Positions 22,273 to 33,708 are shown, counted from the first letter of the stretch. The stretch: 64,000 nucleotides of DNA from Bidens hawaiensis (GCA_021521415.1 JAIQDT010002060.1:62001-126000), one strand, 5' to 3'. The notes: a model not told the origin generated them from the sequence alone. Translations and numbers: made by a program.

Positions 22273-22949
22273 TTGCAACTCAAATTTTTTCGCGTGCGAA
22301 GTGCAAAGTGCGTCATCAAAGCGCCACATTGCGCCCATCGCCCTTCACTCGAGCCCGTGCCCGTGTGCGTTGGGTGCTTCGCACTCTCTGCTAGGACTAG
22401 TGAGAGTGATTAGCCATACAAGAACATTACCATGGATAATTCCTTCCTTATAAAGTGCTTTCAATTCTCTCCCACTTTTCATGTGGGATGGAGTTTTCTT
22501 AGTTATTCTCTTAGCATAAAAATGCTTTCTTTTCTTTACCATACTTTTTCCATTACTTGTCTCATGAATATTTTTGTCCTTTAACTTTATAAACTTATCA
22601 AATTTGAACCAAAATTTTGTGGGTGTTACATATGTCCTGCACTGGAGATTCATTCTTAACATAAATTTTTCGTTCAAAATATTCCTCTATTTTTTATGAA
22701 AACATATTTATATTAGTAGAATTAAAATATATATCAATCTATCATTTAATTAAATAACCAATTAACCAAAAAGGATTGTATTAAAAGCATGCAAGTATTT
22801 ATGTCAATATTATTAAAATATTTATATCTTTAATAAATTCATATCCATCTTTTTTTGTATTAGTTATTTATACACACTTTTGAGTGTAGGGGATTATTAT
22901 GTTAAAATCCAATAATAACAATATTTATATATCTAAGATGATAAAGACA

Positions 22950-24190
22950 AGAAAAAATTATGAATGAATAGTAACTTTATTGTCACATATTTATTGATGA
23001 TTGATGTTCGGTTTATTTGTACATATTTATGTGTGTTAACTTATTCGTTTTACTCGTTTAGTTTAGGAACTATGGTACTTCATACATGTTTATTGTGTTT
23101 CAGGTCACATGTACTTAACGCGGTTAATTTGGACCTGTACGAGCATGCAATGAAGACCCGGGATGTCCAGCACGCTTACCGAGACAGTTATTTGAAGTTG
23201 CTGAGAAGAGAGACCCATCGCGTAGCGCGATGGGTGTTGAAGGTGGGGCATCGCGCTACGCGATGCCCTGTATTTTACTGGCGTTGACTTTGGTCCATCG
23301 CGTAGCGCGATGGACCAGGAGAGAGGACCATCGCGTTACGTGATGGTCCCCATAATCGTGAAAGTTAGGGTTTTGTTTTATATTACGTTTTGACGACCCT
23401 AGACGCCATTCAACACCTTCCAGGCGATTTTCAGAGCAGAAGAGAGAGCCCCCATCACTTCCAATCATCTTTAAGCATCATAAATGGCATACCAGATCAT
23501 AACCGAAGCCCGAGAGATGCCGATGCGCGGCTAGTTCCTTCGAGTCATACCCGAAATGTAGAGTATTGTATATTTCAATTTTTCTCATGTATTAAGAACG
23601 AATTGATTGTAACTATCTTTGATTAATCTATGAGTATTGATGTCTAGTATTATTGTGCACTCAGTCAGTTTAGGTTTATTTCGATCAGAAAGATTATTGT
23701 GCCAGTTGCTATGATAATTGCTTATAGAATTGTTTTGACTAGTTGAATGTAATGAAGCATACACTTTCCCTTAGTTGAGTCACACTGGCAGGGACTGTTT
23801 GATAACCAGTGCCGTGTGTTAGTAAGCGTAGATGCCTAAGGTTTATCTAGTTAGTCAATCGGTGTTGATCATTGATTGTTAATCTATTAAGTTGCATGAG
23901 TTTGCTGTTAGGTTAACTGCTTGGATTCCCGGGTGTGATTTGCTTTTGTTAATTGTTGAAAGTAGTTTGCTTGTTTAATTAATATTAAAATCAACTTGTT
24001 TGCTAGTGTGATCAGCACTTAGTTAATTGAATATCTTCATAATGTTAGGAATCATTGTCACTACACACTGACCACATACTCCTCGTGGTTCGACACCCTA
24101 CTTACCGTAGCTTGCTTAGGTGATTAGGAACACTGATTTAATAGTTTTTGACTAGATAGCGACAACCTAGCATCAATGATCAACCTATAG
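22950..24190 (+). mobile_element. LTR-like retroelement fragment (family A), plus strand
   Basis: This is the plus-strand counterpart of 13440-14600. Four CGCG hairpins (23213-23349) are followed by a TTTATATTA TATA-like site at 23377-23385, a leader with CCTAGACGCC, and near the end CTCGTGGTTCGACACC (about 24083-24098) and TTTAATAG. The short ORFs here (22964-23287, 23390-23626) have no recognisable domain. Termini were not resolved. Confidence 0.5.
23213..23349. repeat. Four CGCG hairpins with differing but paired stems
   Basis: Units are 23213-23235 (10-bp arms ACCCATCGCG, loop TAG), 23246-23268 (10-bp arms GGGCATCGCG, loop CTA), 23291-23317 (12-bp arms TGGTCCATCGCG, loop TAG) and 23325-23349 (11-bp arms GGACCATCGCG, loop TTA, one mismatch from a CpG to TpG change). 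The core CATCGCG is shared, and the outer stem differs in each yet still pairs. Confidence 0.9.
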
Positions 24191-24475
24191 GTGCACAAGC
24201 TAACCGGTTAACCGGTTTCTAACTGGAAACCTAACCGGTTAGTAACCAGTCTACCACTAACCGGTATATACGCTTCTAACCGTCGGTTAGAAACTGATTT
24301 AAATGATTGATTTCCGAAACCGGTTACAAACCAGTTAACCAACTTTTTTTTTATTATTTTCTAAAAATTATAAAAATCGGTTTTTCTTCTGTTATTCACG
24401 GTTAACCGGTTCAGTTATACCCGAAACCAGTTAGTGCCCGACCCGATTAACCGGTCTAACCGGTTGTTTCCCGCC
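24185..24475. repeat. ACCGGTT-rich miniature, probably hAT-related
   Basis: The block begins near TATAGGTGCACAAGC and contains many ACCGGTT/AACCGG motifs on both strands, like the subterminal region at 33845-34135 of the hAT transposon below. The right end lies near AATTAACCTCTATGG. The target-site duplication is unclear. Confidence 0.5.
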
Positions 24476-24994
24476 AAATAATTAACCTCTATGGATCCAT
24501 GGAGTTTTCATCAATCTCTTTCGAAACTGTAATACAAAAGCGCGTTTATTCATGTTAATTTTGTATATGATGTTCTTCTATGTTATTCATAATGAAATTT
24601 CTTATAATCTTTTGTTTGAATGGTTAATCTATTAAAAAAATAATTACAACTTATAAAAAACAAGCTGCATCTTTTCGTGATTTTGAACAAAATGCGTGAG
24701 AATACACCATGCATTCGTATGAATATTTCATTAAAAAATATGATTTGAGCTTGTAAAACTATTTAATATGATAAAATATAGGGTTTTTTAAAAAAAAATA
24801 ATCATTTAATGTCAATAACTTAGTATTTTTTTAAGCATCACGCGTATACTACGAGTTATAAAGCTAGTAAATTTACAAATGAAAACTCTACCCCGCTTCA
24901 TTCTAATGACATTTTGGATGATCATAACTGTGTAGTTTTTTAATATCAGTAAGTTATAACTAAATGAAAGTAAGAATGGATCAAACACGACTTG

Positions 24995-25058
<64 letters not shown>

Positions 25059-26062
25059 TATTATATATATAATAGTATGTTTGAAATTCATTTGTAGAAA
25101 AATCTATGCTTTCTTGTGTGTCTTTTCAATCCTAAGTACCAAGTTACGTGGAAAAGTATATATCAAAGTTGGATGATATATATATATGATATTTTGTAAA
25201 TAATATCTAAAAAAGTTATGTTTTCCATTGATAAAAAAAATTTAGATGTGTAAATACCGTTGACATGGTCAATATCAATAGAATTATTATAATTTTTCAC
25301 ATACTCATAAAGTCATAATACAATTGGAGGCTTGTCGACGTTGACTTGTTGAGGTTACTCAGACAGCCCATGCATAGAAGATGACATTTTAATCACAATG
25401 TGGAGGTGTTGATTTTTTTTTAAACGACAACTCACAAACACCTTAAATCCACACATTTTGTCTACAACAAAAGTCGGGCCCTGATCATCACAATGGCACT
25501 CGCACACACCCTATTTTTATCGTTTCATATGGAATAAATTGGACAGCACCGGCTAAGATCTTCATATAACATAAAATTTTATCTAAACTGCCATCTTGAC
25601 AAGCTACATATAGATATCGGTGGACCATTTACACGTCCGTCATATTGGTCAAACTGTTAGACCATTGATCATCTGGGGTTTTGATTTTGCTTTCCTCTAA
25701 ATCTAGAGTTGCAATCTTAATTTCTGTAGTTTAATTTACTAATGTGTTGATTTTGAAATGTCCATAGATTTATTTACTAAACGAAAATTAAAATTAAAAG
25801 CCAAAAAGAAAAGTCATTAATTATATATTCTCCCGTTGACCGATTAAATTGTAGTATTTTAATTTGCAAATTTCCATTTTTGTCTTGTAAACTTCCAAGA
25901 AAATTTGGTTATATTCCTAATCTAGAATAACATTTTGAAGACTAGCTGCATAAATGAAAAGAAAATGGAAGGAAAAGGGTGAAAACGAGTATTTGCAAGA
26001 AGACCAAAAAAAAAAAAAAAAGAAAATCAAATCGAAGTTTTATATAATTTACTATAAAACGA
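24476..26062. other. AT-rich intergenic region with (TA)27 microsatellite
   Basis: No gene is seen on either strand. A pure (TA)n tract runs 24999-25052. An A-run of about 16 lies near 26007-26022. The short ORFs at 25942-26139 come from this low-complexity tract and the C-terminus of the next gene. Confidence 0.5.
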
Positions 26063-27178
26063 TTACAATAAAGTGGCAGGCAAACGGGCAACAAGCTGCG
26101 CCGCAACCCCCTTTTGAACAGCAAAGCCAATCCTGCTAAAAACGAAGCTTTGGGACCTAGAAGCTGAAGAGGTTCCGTGTACGACGCGCTGAACCCTACT
26201 CAAAAATTTCACAGCCTCTGGAGCCAGAAAACCAAATGTATCAAAGGCAAATGGTAGAAAGACATGTTGATTATCTAAACAAGCTTTCTCGTATTTAACA
26301 ACTTTGCCCGATTCAGCCTTCAACGCAGCCTGACCCACAACAAACCCACGGTCCCTGAGCCCAACAAGAGGAGACACTCCTGTAAGATCCACACAGGCGT
26401 GTTTCCCCCCTGCCCACCCGAACACAAGAATATCAGCAGGTCGTAAAGTAGACCTCCCTTCAATAGGATCCGTGAGAAAGTTAACAGGGGCCTCCTTTTT
26501 AGCAGAAATCCCTGCCCGTTTAAGAACATCACACAGAACATCCCTAACCAGATCATGTCTGTATTTAAAGCCAGGCAATTCTTTGCAATGCACCGCATGG
26601 TCACCAAAAGAATCCAAACAGACCTTACGACAAATTGGGCAAGGTTCATCCGTCGGGAACATAGGGATAATTAACCGGTACTTAAGGATAGCCCGATACT
26701 CCAAACCCGACATACGTTGGCCTAATCCTTCAATGGGGATGGCCGTTAGAAAATCCTGAGCCCGAGGAGCCCGAAGGCATTCAAACACCACCTTTTGGCG
26801 AGGGGATAGATCAAACTTCACTTCTAAACTCTTGACGATTCCACTAAATAAGGCACTCGCCACAACATGTTGGGCTTTAGGGGGGGCGGTGTCCTTATTA
26901 GAGAACCCGCTAAGATCAAAATCTGGAAGTGAAGTACGTAAACGATCCATCGCACACCCATAATCAGAGTCCAACCCATAAATATCACAACCCCGAAGAA
27001 TATGGTCTTGCAAACACCACGACTGTGCTCTCGAAGCCACAAAAGCATATGTAGATACATCCACAAAAGAAAAAGAAAAAGAAAAAGAAAAAAAATGCAA
27101 ATTGGCACAACAATTACATTTGAAATTGAGTTTTTGTAACGTGTTCGCATTAAATGTTAATTTAAGGGGGCAGTCCAT
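26063..27178 (-). CDS. CCHC and nuclease-like C-terminal ORF of a non-LTR retroelement (371 aa)
   Basis: The open frame is intact. The first 38 residues look secondary: they include an SFSFSFSF run made by an AAAAAG microsatellite. From residue about 39 the protein looks authentic. About 103-175 is a conserved-looking region (ASALFSGIVKSLEVKFDLS, RMSGLEYRAILKYRLIIP). Residues 180-198 form a CX2C..HX3C zinc motif (C180, C183, H194, C198). About 228-270 has KKEAP, RPADILVFGW and VDLTGVSP, with acidic and lysine residues spaced like a restriction-type nuclease. I recall this as the C-terminal part of plant, especially Asteraceae, reverse-transcriptase-like proteins. No RT domain is present upstream, so this is a 5'-truncated element or a co-opted fragment. 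The role is unknown. Confidence 0.6.
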   Translation of the reverse strand: MDCPLKLTFNANTLQKLNFKCNCCANLHFFSFSFSFSFVDVSTYAFVASRAQSWCLQDHILRGCDIYGLDSDYGCAMDRLRTSLPDFDLSGFSNKDTAPPKAQHVVASALFSGIVKSLEVKFDLSPRQKVVFECLRAPRAQDFLTAIPIEGLGQRMSGLEYRAILKYRLIIPMFPTDEPCPICRKVCLDSFGDHAVHCKELPGFKYRHDLVRDVLCDVLKRAGISAKKEAPVNFLTDPIEGRSTLRPADILVFGWAGGKHACVDLTGVSPLVGLRDRGFVVGQAALKAESGKVVKYEKACLDNQHVFLPFAFDTFGFLAPEAVKFLSRVQRVVHGTSSASRSQSFVFSRIGFAVQKGVAAQLVARLPATLL

Positions 27179-27505
27179 GTGAGGAATGTGAATGACAATG
27201 ACTACTAGGAACTTTGAAAAATGAACAAGAAATTATCACCAATATGTTACACACGGTTTGTAAACATCATTAGTGTACACATATTTGGATATACATAATT
27301 ATTATATTTAGACATACATCAATAGTGCTTTTTACCTTTCGTTTCAGTCTGTTGTTTTGACTTTTGAGTTTGTTCTCCTGATTTTGGTCCTAGCTCCTTG
27401 CTAGGGTCGGTGTTTTTAATGACTCTAGCCGTTCTAAAAAAAACATAATTGTAAATGCACTTTCTTGTTTTGTTTACAATAAAAAACAGAAGCATATATT
27501 ACAAA
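27179..27505. other. Non-coding interval
   Basis: AT-rich sequence; I see no gene or bounded repeat between the nuclease-like ORF and the hAT miniature. Confidence 0.35.
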
Positions 27506-28157
27506 CAGTGGCGGACCCAGGATTTTTTGCCAATGGGGTCCCATATTTTCGGTGTTCAAATTTTTCGGGTCGGTCGTTGTTCAGGTCGGGTCGAGGCGAA
27601 AAACATAATAAAAAACAATATCATAATAAAACTTTCTTTTCAATCATCACTACCTGAACGGGTCAAAATGGGTCGGGTTGACACATAAACACTTTGTTTT
27701 CCCTTTCTTAAACATTTTTGAGATAGAACCTAGATCCACCCTTTCATAAGCATGTGTTGAAAACCATTAACTTAAACTAGTGAAAAATAAAACTGATATT
27801 TTAAAGTGTTTGAATGTTTCTAAAGAAAACCATGCATAAAGTTGAAAACAATGATATGTATTTTAGAGGTGTTTGAATGTTTCCAAAGTTATCATTGCAA
27901 CATTAGCAATCAAATGATTGATTAACACTAAAAATTAACACAAAAAACCAAAAACTGAGCCTTGTAAGACTTGAACCCATGACCTTTCAAAGATAAAACA
28001 AGGGACTTTCCACCAGACCACATCAACATTAATAGTATGGGTTCCAAGTATTAAATCTTATGGGGTCCTCAAAAAATTTAATATACCGCTTCTAATAAAT
28101 TTTTAAAAAACATTGGTGTCCCGGGACCCCGATCCACACTATGTGGGTCCGCCCCTG
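27506..28157. mobile_element. Non-autonomous hAT-like element, 652 bp
   Basis: Termini CAGTGGCGGACCCAG and GGGTCCGCCCCTG are inverted repeats. ATTACAAA at 27498-27505 and 28158-28165 is an exact 8-bp target-site duplication, diagnostic of hAT-type insertion. No transposase is present. Confidence 0.85.
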
Positions 28158-28451
28158 ATTACAAATGATATATGCAATTACTCATATGTTCATATCAATA
28201 TTCTTTTATCATCAACAAAGATGGTCAAGCAATCAACATAAAATAAAGGACACAACAAATTATCTACGTTTGAATTCTTGTCTACGTTTTTAATACTTGT
28301 GGAATAGTTGTTTGTGTTTGCGATACTTGAATTCCTGTTTGTGTTTTTAATGCTTGTTGTCTTGGTGTTTGTATTTTTATTTTATTAATAATTGTTTGTA
28401 TTTTTATTGCAACAGTGTGCTTGTACTTGAAAGGATTAATACTTGGTAAAA

Positions 28452-28604
28452 ATGTCGAACAATATTGATTTTGAACAAGCTATAGTCGATCAGAGTGAGG
28501 ATGAAGGGAGTTCATTTAGCTCAAGTAAATATCATTCAAAAGTTTGGGACTATTTTGAAAGATTACCGGTTAGACCCCATGGGTCTAAGAAAGCAAGCTT
28601 GTAG
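28452..28604 (+). pseudogene. hAT transposase N-terminal (BED-type) fragment
   Basis: The 50-codon frame starts MSNNIDFEQAI, is acidic, then has SKVWDYFERLP, the start of a BED zinc finger as found in hAT transposases. It stops before the Cys/His ligands. Upstream, TTTATTGCAACAG could be a 3' splice site. No downstream catalytic domain is recognisable, so this is a remnant. Confidence 0.5.
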
Positions 28605-28757
28605 CATGAGAGTGAGAGATTGTTTTGTCGTATGACAAAAAAAAATAAGATTTTAAATGGTTTCAATTTAGCACAGCATATTATCAACTTTTTATCTAAG
28701 ATAATGAGAAAAATATTTTTATTATTACACCAGAGATAATGCTAAATGTAATGATGT

Positions 28758-29306
28758 TTTATCCAAGGGATTTTAATAATCCCTATTTAATGGTATTGGC
28801 CGATAATAATCCCTATTTATTTTATCGCCACCAGCGGTCCCGAATTTAAAAAAGTTGCCCCCCAATGGTACTCCCATGTTAAAAAGGACTTAACGTCGTT
28901 ATATTTTTTTCCGAATTTGAAGCTAATGTTTTAGGGGTTTTGATTGGAACGAGAATACAAGTCGACTAATGTAAAAGTTAGTTCGAAACGACGCTCCAAA
29001 ACAACGAAACAATGCTTCAATTCGGGTCTTTGAACTTACAATTAACAAAAATCAAGCCGTTTGGATCAGTGTTTCGAGCTAAGTTTTACACTACTCGACT
29101 CGTATCCTTATTCCGAACAAAAACCCTAAAACATTAGTTTGAAATTCGGTAAAATGTATAACACCGTTAAGTCCTTTTTAACGGGGGGGCCATTGGGGGC
29201 CAATATTTTTAAATTTGGAACCGCTGGTGACGATAAAATGAATATGAATTATTATTGACCAATACCGTTAAATAAGAATTATTAAAATCCAATAAACCAT
29301 TATCCA
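28758..29306. mobile_element. Foldback element with arms of about 200 bp
   Basis: The left part (GGATTTTAATAATCCCTATT, TTTATCGCCACCAGCGG, AAAAAGGACTTAACG) is the imperfect reverse complement of the right part (CGTTAAGTCCTTTTT, CCGCTGGTGACGATAAA, GAATTATTAAAATCC). The spacer is roughly 150 bp. No coding content. The ends were set by the limits of visible pairing. Confidence 0.7.
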
Positions 29307-29561
29307 ATAAAATCACTTTCAGAATCTTAACTTATCGCTGATTCTTTGTAATCGTATAACTTATGTGATTTTACATATTTGTAAAACAAGTATGCACAAA
29401 ATAAGTTATTTAATTTTTATAGTTGTATTGAATGGATAATATTATTTTGATATTTTAAAAAGTCAAAATTAAAACACTTACTAGCCGTGAAAGAATAATT
29501 TTATTATTTGACAAACATGTGTAAAATCTTTCTTATAAACTTTAATATATATATATATATA

Positions 29562-30975
29562 GGGAGAGGTTCAAAAGAGAACTCCTACTTAAAGAGAGAA
29601 CTAGAGAACTAATAAAAAAATATTTTTAATTTAATTAAAAAATATTCTTAAATTTTGTTTTTGCCATTATTCTTATATTTTGTTACCATTCACTCGAAAA
29701 ATAAAAAAAATAAAAAAGTAATAAAAAAAACTCGTTGTAGTGCACATATGCAATACATCGACTTTTTTTTATTGCATATGTGCACTAGTGTGTAGGGCTG
29801 TAAACGAACCGAACGAACACAAACAAGGCCTTGTTCATGTTCGTTCGTTAAGTAAATAATGTGTTCACGAACGGTTCATGAACACTTACCGAACGAGATT
29901 TTATGTTCGTGTTCGTTCATTAAGGAAATTAATGTGTTCACGAACGGTTCATGAACACAAACGAACACAAATAAAATCCGCAGAGCCTAGAGATTTAGAC
30001 CGATGTATTCATCAATGTGAATAATGAAAGCCTGTAAACGAATCGAATGAACACGAACAAGGGCATGCTCGTGTCCGTTTATTAAACTTTAAAAGAACAC
30101 GGACACTTAATCGAACAAATATTTATGTTCATGTTCGTTTATTTAAAAATGGACATTTGTGTACGTTTGTTTAAAATCTAAACTAACATAACTGAATAAA
30201 GATAAACGAACATGTATGAACAAACGTAAATGAACACAAATATAAACGAAGTTAAATGAAAACACTTAAATGAACACAAATTAACAAATATAAAACCTTT
30301 AAGCAGATGACCTATCCAGATAATATTTAATTATTTTCTATTAATATTAATACATAAATGAACATAAATAAACAGACATAAACGAACGTTCATGAACGTA
30401 AATGAACGAACGGAACATGTGTTCATGTTCGTTCGTTTAATTAAACGAACACAAATTTTTTGTTCATGTTCGTTCGCTTATTAAATAAACTAACATAAAC
30501 AAACTTCCCGCCGAACGGTTCACGATAGTTCACTGAAAGTTCGGTTCGTTTACAGGCCTACTAGTGTGTATTTTGATATGTGCAATAATGTTGAATAGCA
30601 TATATGCAATTTTTTGTATTTTATTAGTGCAATAGTGTTATATTATATACAAAAATACCAAAAAAAATAATATAGTGCATATGTGCATTAGTGTTGTTTT
30701 GAGTACAATTATTAGTATTTGTATTTGCATATATTCAATAGTGTGGATTGTATAATGCAATTGTGTTGTATTATATGCAATAAAACACTATTGTATATAT
30801 GCAATACACATTAGTGCACATATGCACTACATCGACGATATAAATATATACTTTTTAGGAACAACATCATCTTATTAGAAGGAGGAAAGAAAAAAAATCA
30901 TAAAATATTTTTTAAAAAATAGTTTTTATTAGTTCTTTAGTTCTCTCTTTAAGAGGAGTTCTCTCTATATCCCAC

Positions 30976-30978
<3 letters not shown>
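29562..30978. mobile_element. (TA)n-flanked terminal-inverted-repeat element, interrupted by hAT
   Basis: The left end GGGAGAGGTTC..GAGAACTCCTACTTAAAGAGAG follows a (TA)n tract. The right end CTCTCTTTAAGAGGAGTTCTC..CCCACCCC precedes another. The inverted termini span about 55 bp. It is the same structural type as 47989-49299: insertion within (TA)n, ends starting GG, GAGAA-type repeats inside. A 768-bp hAT miniature is nested inside, so the original length was about 650 bp. Many short GCATATGTGCA-like palindromes lie around the insertion. Confidence 0.75.
29793..30560. mobile_element. Nested non-autonomous hAT element, 768 bp
   Basis: Termini TAGGGCTGTAAACGAACCG and CGGTTCGTTTACAGGCCTA are inverted repeats with one or two mismatches. 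CTAGTGTG at 29785-29792 and 30561-30568 is an exact 8-bp target-site duplication. The interior is dominated by GAACGAACA/TGTTCGTTC motifs on both strands, typical of subterminal transposase-binding repeats. Confidence 0.9.
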
Positions 30979-31014
<36 letters not shown>

Positions 31015-31088
31015 TTCTAATTGTACAAGACATACTAGGTTTAGAACTTGTTAACCAACTCCCCTAACTTGTTAAACACTTCAATTTC

Positions 31089-31463
31089 TTGTTAAATCAC
31101 TTACCATTACCAATGGCAACCAACGACGAAGTTGTTATGGTTATCGACACCCCGAGATGCCCCGAGGTTTGGGTTCACTATGACCTGTGTGTCATGACCA
31201 ACACACAGGAGATGGCGCGGTGCAAATACTGCGAAAAGTTTTTGAAGGCGGCATCGAATTCCACCCTTCGAAAGCTTGCAAGGAAAAAAAAGCATTTGGA
31301 TGCCAAAAAAGGAGAAGCCAGGGAGTCGTCCGGCTCTACAAGTCAAACAAAGCTTGATGGTCGTAGATGGCGGGACGAAAACAACGAACAATGTTTGTTA
31401 TTTTTAGTTTTATGTTTAATAATGTTTGTACTTAATCGTTTTGCAATAATGTTCGTTGTGTAA
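31089..31463 (+). pseudogene. BED zinc-finger fragment of a hAT transposase
   Basis: The 124-aa frame contains a BED-like pattern (VWVHYDL, ARCKYCEKFL, SNSTLRKLA, KKKH) like the first domain of the transposase on the opposite strand at 33.5-33.7 kb. The usual first His after STL is replaced. After the finger there is a polar tail, then a hydrophobic stretch from AT-rich DNA that is unlikely to be native. No catalytic domain follows. Confidence 0.55.
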
Positions 31464-31625
31464 TGTTTTATAATTATATATATATGTTTAAAAATTAGTT
31501 TAAGTGTTTAAGACAAGTTTTTTATTTAACACAAACAAATAACATTTTAAAAAACTTGTTACATTAATTAATTGATTCGTGTTACATAATACATAAATGA
31601 TTAGAACAAATACAAAAAATACAAA

Positions 31626-33708
31626 TTAAAATTTGTCGAGTTCTACGACTTCGTCTTCTTCACCCGAAGATTCTTCTTCCATCTCTTGAATTGGACATTC
31701 AAGTGGTATTTCGTCTTCAAAGTTCGCCTTGTCTTGTATACAATCCACCGCGTCCAAATGATCCTTTAGGCAAATGCACATCTCTAAGGACTCGGGAGTG
31801 AGTTTGGTTCTTCGCATCGATAATATCCTTCCACTAAGTGAAAAAAACCGATTCCGAAGCAACCGTTGAAGCTTGGATGCTTAGCAAGTCACGAGACATG
31901 GCGGAAAGAATAGGAAATTCGTTTTGCTTTCCTTTCCACCATGCCAAAATGTCAAGGTTGCGAACGTTCTCGACCGTTGCGCCTTCTCCATAGTTTGCTC
32001 CACTATATCGGCCAAGTTCACTAGTTGGTGTGTTACCCCTTTGCCGCTTAGCCGCCGACTCACGAACCGCATTCATCATGTTTATAAGCTTATCCTTGCA
32101 TGGCTTACTTGATGTTGCCTGCCTCACAAAAGTCGACTGTGAGCTTGGACCATAAATTTTGAAGTAATGGTCATTGATTTCTTGAAGGGATTCGTTGAAA
32201 GAATGCTTTGCTTCCGTCGACGACATCGGATCGATCTCATGCGCACCCATGTTGTCATATATTTCCTTGATCAACGCCTCAACCCCGGCAACATTTATGT
32301 AGGGGTTTAAAGCGGCGGCACAAGTAAACACGGGTGGTATTCCTTCAAAATATTTTTGGAACTTCTTCTTCATTGGGTCAACAATGTGCTCGAAAAGGTC
32401 AGTTTTGTTTTCAAAGTCTTTGAAATTCAAGGAGATGTTGTATAATTCTTGCAAAACCCAACAACTAGTAGGATAGTAAACCCCCGACAATTTAGTTGTT
32501 GCGGTTTTAAAAACATCAAGATACTCCAAGAAGTAACCGATATTATCCCATGCACCGTTTGGAAACATATCGGCTTCGCAACGATCCACAAGCTTTCTAT
32601 GAGACGCTTGTATAGTTTGTTTTTGGGAAAAAGCACAAGCGAGCATATTACAAGTCGAGTTCCAACGGGTTGGAACGTCCTAATTCGGCCCCAAATATTT
32701 TCTATCCACCGACTTGCAATAGTTTTTGTATTCAAGATGTCTTCTTTTTCCACTTTTTAAAATATCTTGTAACATCAACCTAAATAATCTCAAACCGGCC
32801 TCCATGGTTTCGTTGTCAAGACCATCTTGAACAACCAAATTGATAATGTTGGCAACACATGGAGTATGAAAAAACTTTCCATAGCAAAGTGGTTTATATT
32901 TTATATATAACTTGTCTACCGCCTTTGTATTGTTAGATGCGTTATCAAACGACATTGAAATTTTTTTTTTCCTCAAGTTAAAAATGGTTATTACCTCATC
33001 CAAAATTTCAAACAATTTTTCGGCGGTATGTGGAAACGGAAAGTTTTCAAACGCTATGGTGCGTTTCATCATTTGCCAAGATACCGGATCGATCCAATGC
33101 ACGGTCACACAAAGGTACGATTCCGGTAACCCATGGGGTGCCGACCAAACATCGCTAGTTAAGTTGACACCCGTTTGTAAAGTGTCAAAAAAATCAATTA
33201 AATCTTTTTTGGCACATTCCCACAACTTTAGACAATGACGTCGAAGAGTGGTACGACTTACATGGGTGTAGCGCGGTTGAAGAGTCTCTCTAATCAAGGC
33301 CGTCAATTGAGGGTTGTCGAAGTGGTTAAACGGCAAACCTTGTTGAATCACGAACTTCGCCATCCTATTATGAACCGCTTTCACGTTGTAACGAAATATT
33401 GCCCCATCTTTACCCAATTCGGCTTGGACCGTGGTTGGAGCTTCTTTCAACGCCTTGTAAAATTTCTTCTCGATGTGCTTCTTTAAAGTAGAGTTTGAAT
33501 CATGCTTTAAATAAGTGCCACACAATTTGCAACGAGCCTTAATGTCTCCATTAAGCAACTCAACCAAATCCCAATTCCGCCATACTTCTTCATTGCGGTT
33601 ATAAGGGAGGATCTTTGCAGCTCCGACGTCATCTTCGGCACGAACCGGGTCAATAAAAACGGAATCGGTAGCCGCCGCCTTTCTTTTGCCCTTGTTTTGG
33701 CTTGCCAT
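31626..33708 (-). pseudogene. hAT transposase, near full length, two lesions
   Basis: The coding track runs from 33708 leftwards for about 694 codons. N-terminal BED finger (VWRNWDL, ARCKLCGTYL, SNSTLKKH), the hAT core with FDNASNN and FFHTPCVANIINLVVQDGL, and the C-terminal dimerisation domain (LDILAWWKG, FPILSAMSRDLLSI, STVASES, then SLSGRILS in the next frame). Lesion 1 is an in-frame TAG at 32680-32682, next to the DVPTRWNST motif. Lesion 2 is an extra base in a T-run near 31850, within the motif after STVASESVF. With only two lesions the element looks recently active. The 5' side ends in an ACCGG-rich subterminal region. Confidence 0.9.

Larger units (their letters stand above)
20832..22630 (-). 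mobile_element. Solo-LTR-like block (family B) upstream of the reductase-like gene
   Basis: The block starts TGTTTCACACCCC and ends GGGTGTTACA, so its ends are TG..CA and roughly inverted. CATATG overlaps both borders. Read on the minus strand it has a promoter-like layout: hairpins, a CTATAAATAG TATA box at 22102-22111, then a CT-rich leader. A diverged relative of its left part is at 45594-45990. No internal coding region or second LTR is present, hence 'solo'. It lies 0.36-2.16 kb upstream of the minus-strand gene at 18804-20471, in the same transcriptional orientation. Confidence 0.55.

Noticed and set aside
22203..22677. Three short ORFs around the ACGTGTC cluster
   Set aside because: They cover hairpins and repeated motifs of the LTR-like block and show no domain; the relatively high local GC explains the open frames.
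22127..23349. CRISPR array
   Set aside because: The repeated units are short hairpins at irregular spacing in plant LTR-like DNA, with no regular spacers and no cas genes.
24999..25052. TA run as promoter or origin element
   Set aside because: A pure microsatellite with no adjacent gene start; several similar runs occur throughout the window.
27960..28020. tRNA or SINE head (GAACCCATGACC-like B-box)
   Set aside because: There is no matching A-box or cloverleaf, and the sequence is interior to a hAT miniature; a similar line occurs in the miniature at 1550-2521.
31107..31391. Minus-strand 94-aa ORF opposite the BED fragment
   Set aside because: It is a shadow of the plus-strand BED frame, which has the recognisable Cys/His pattern.
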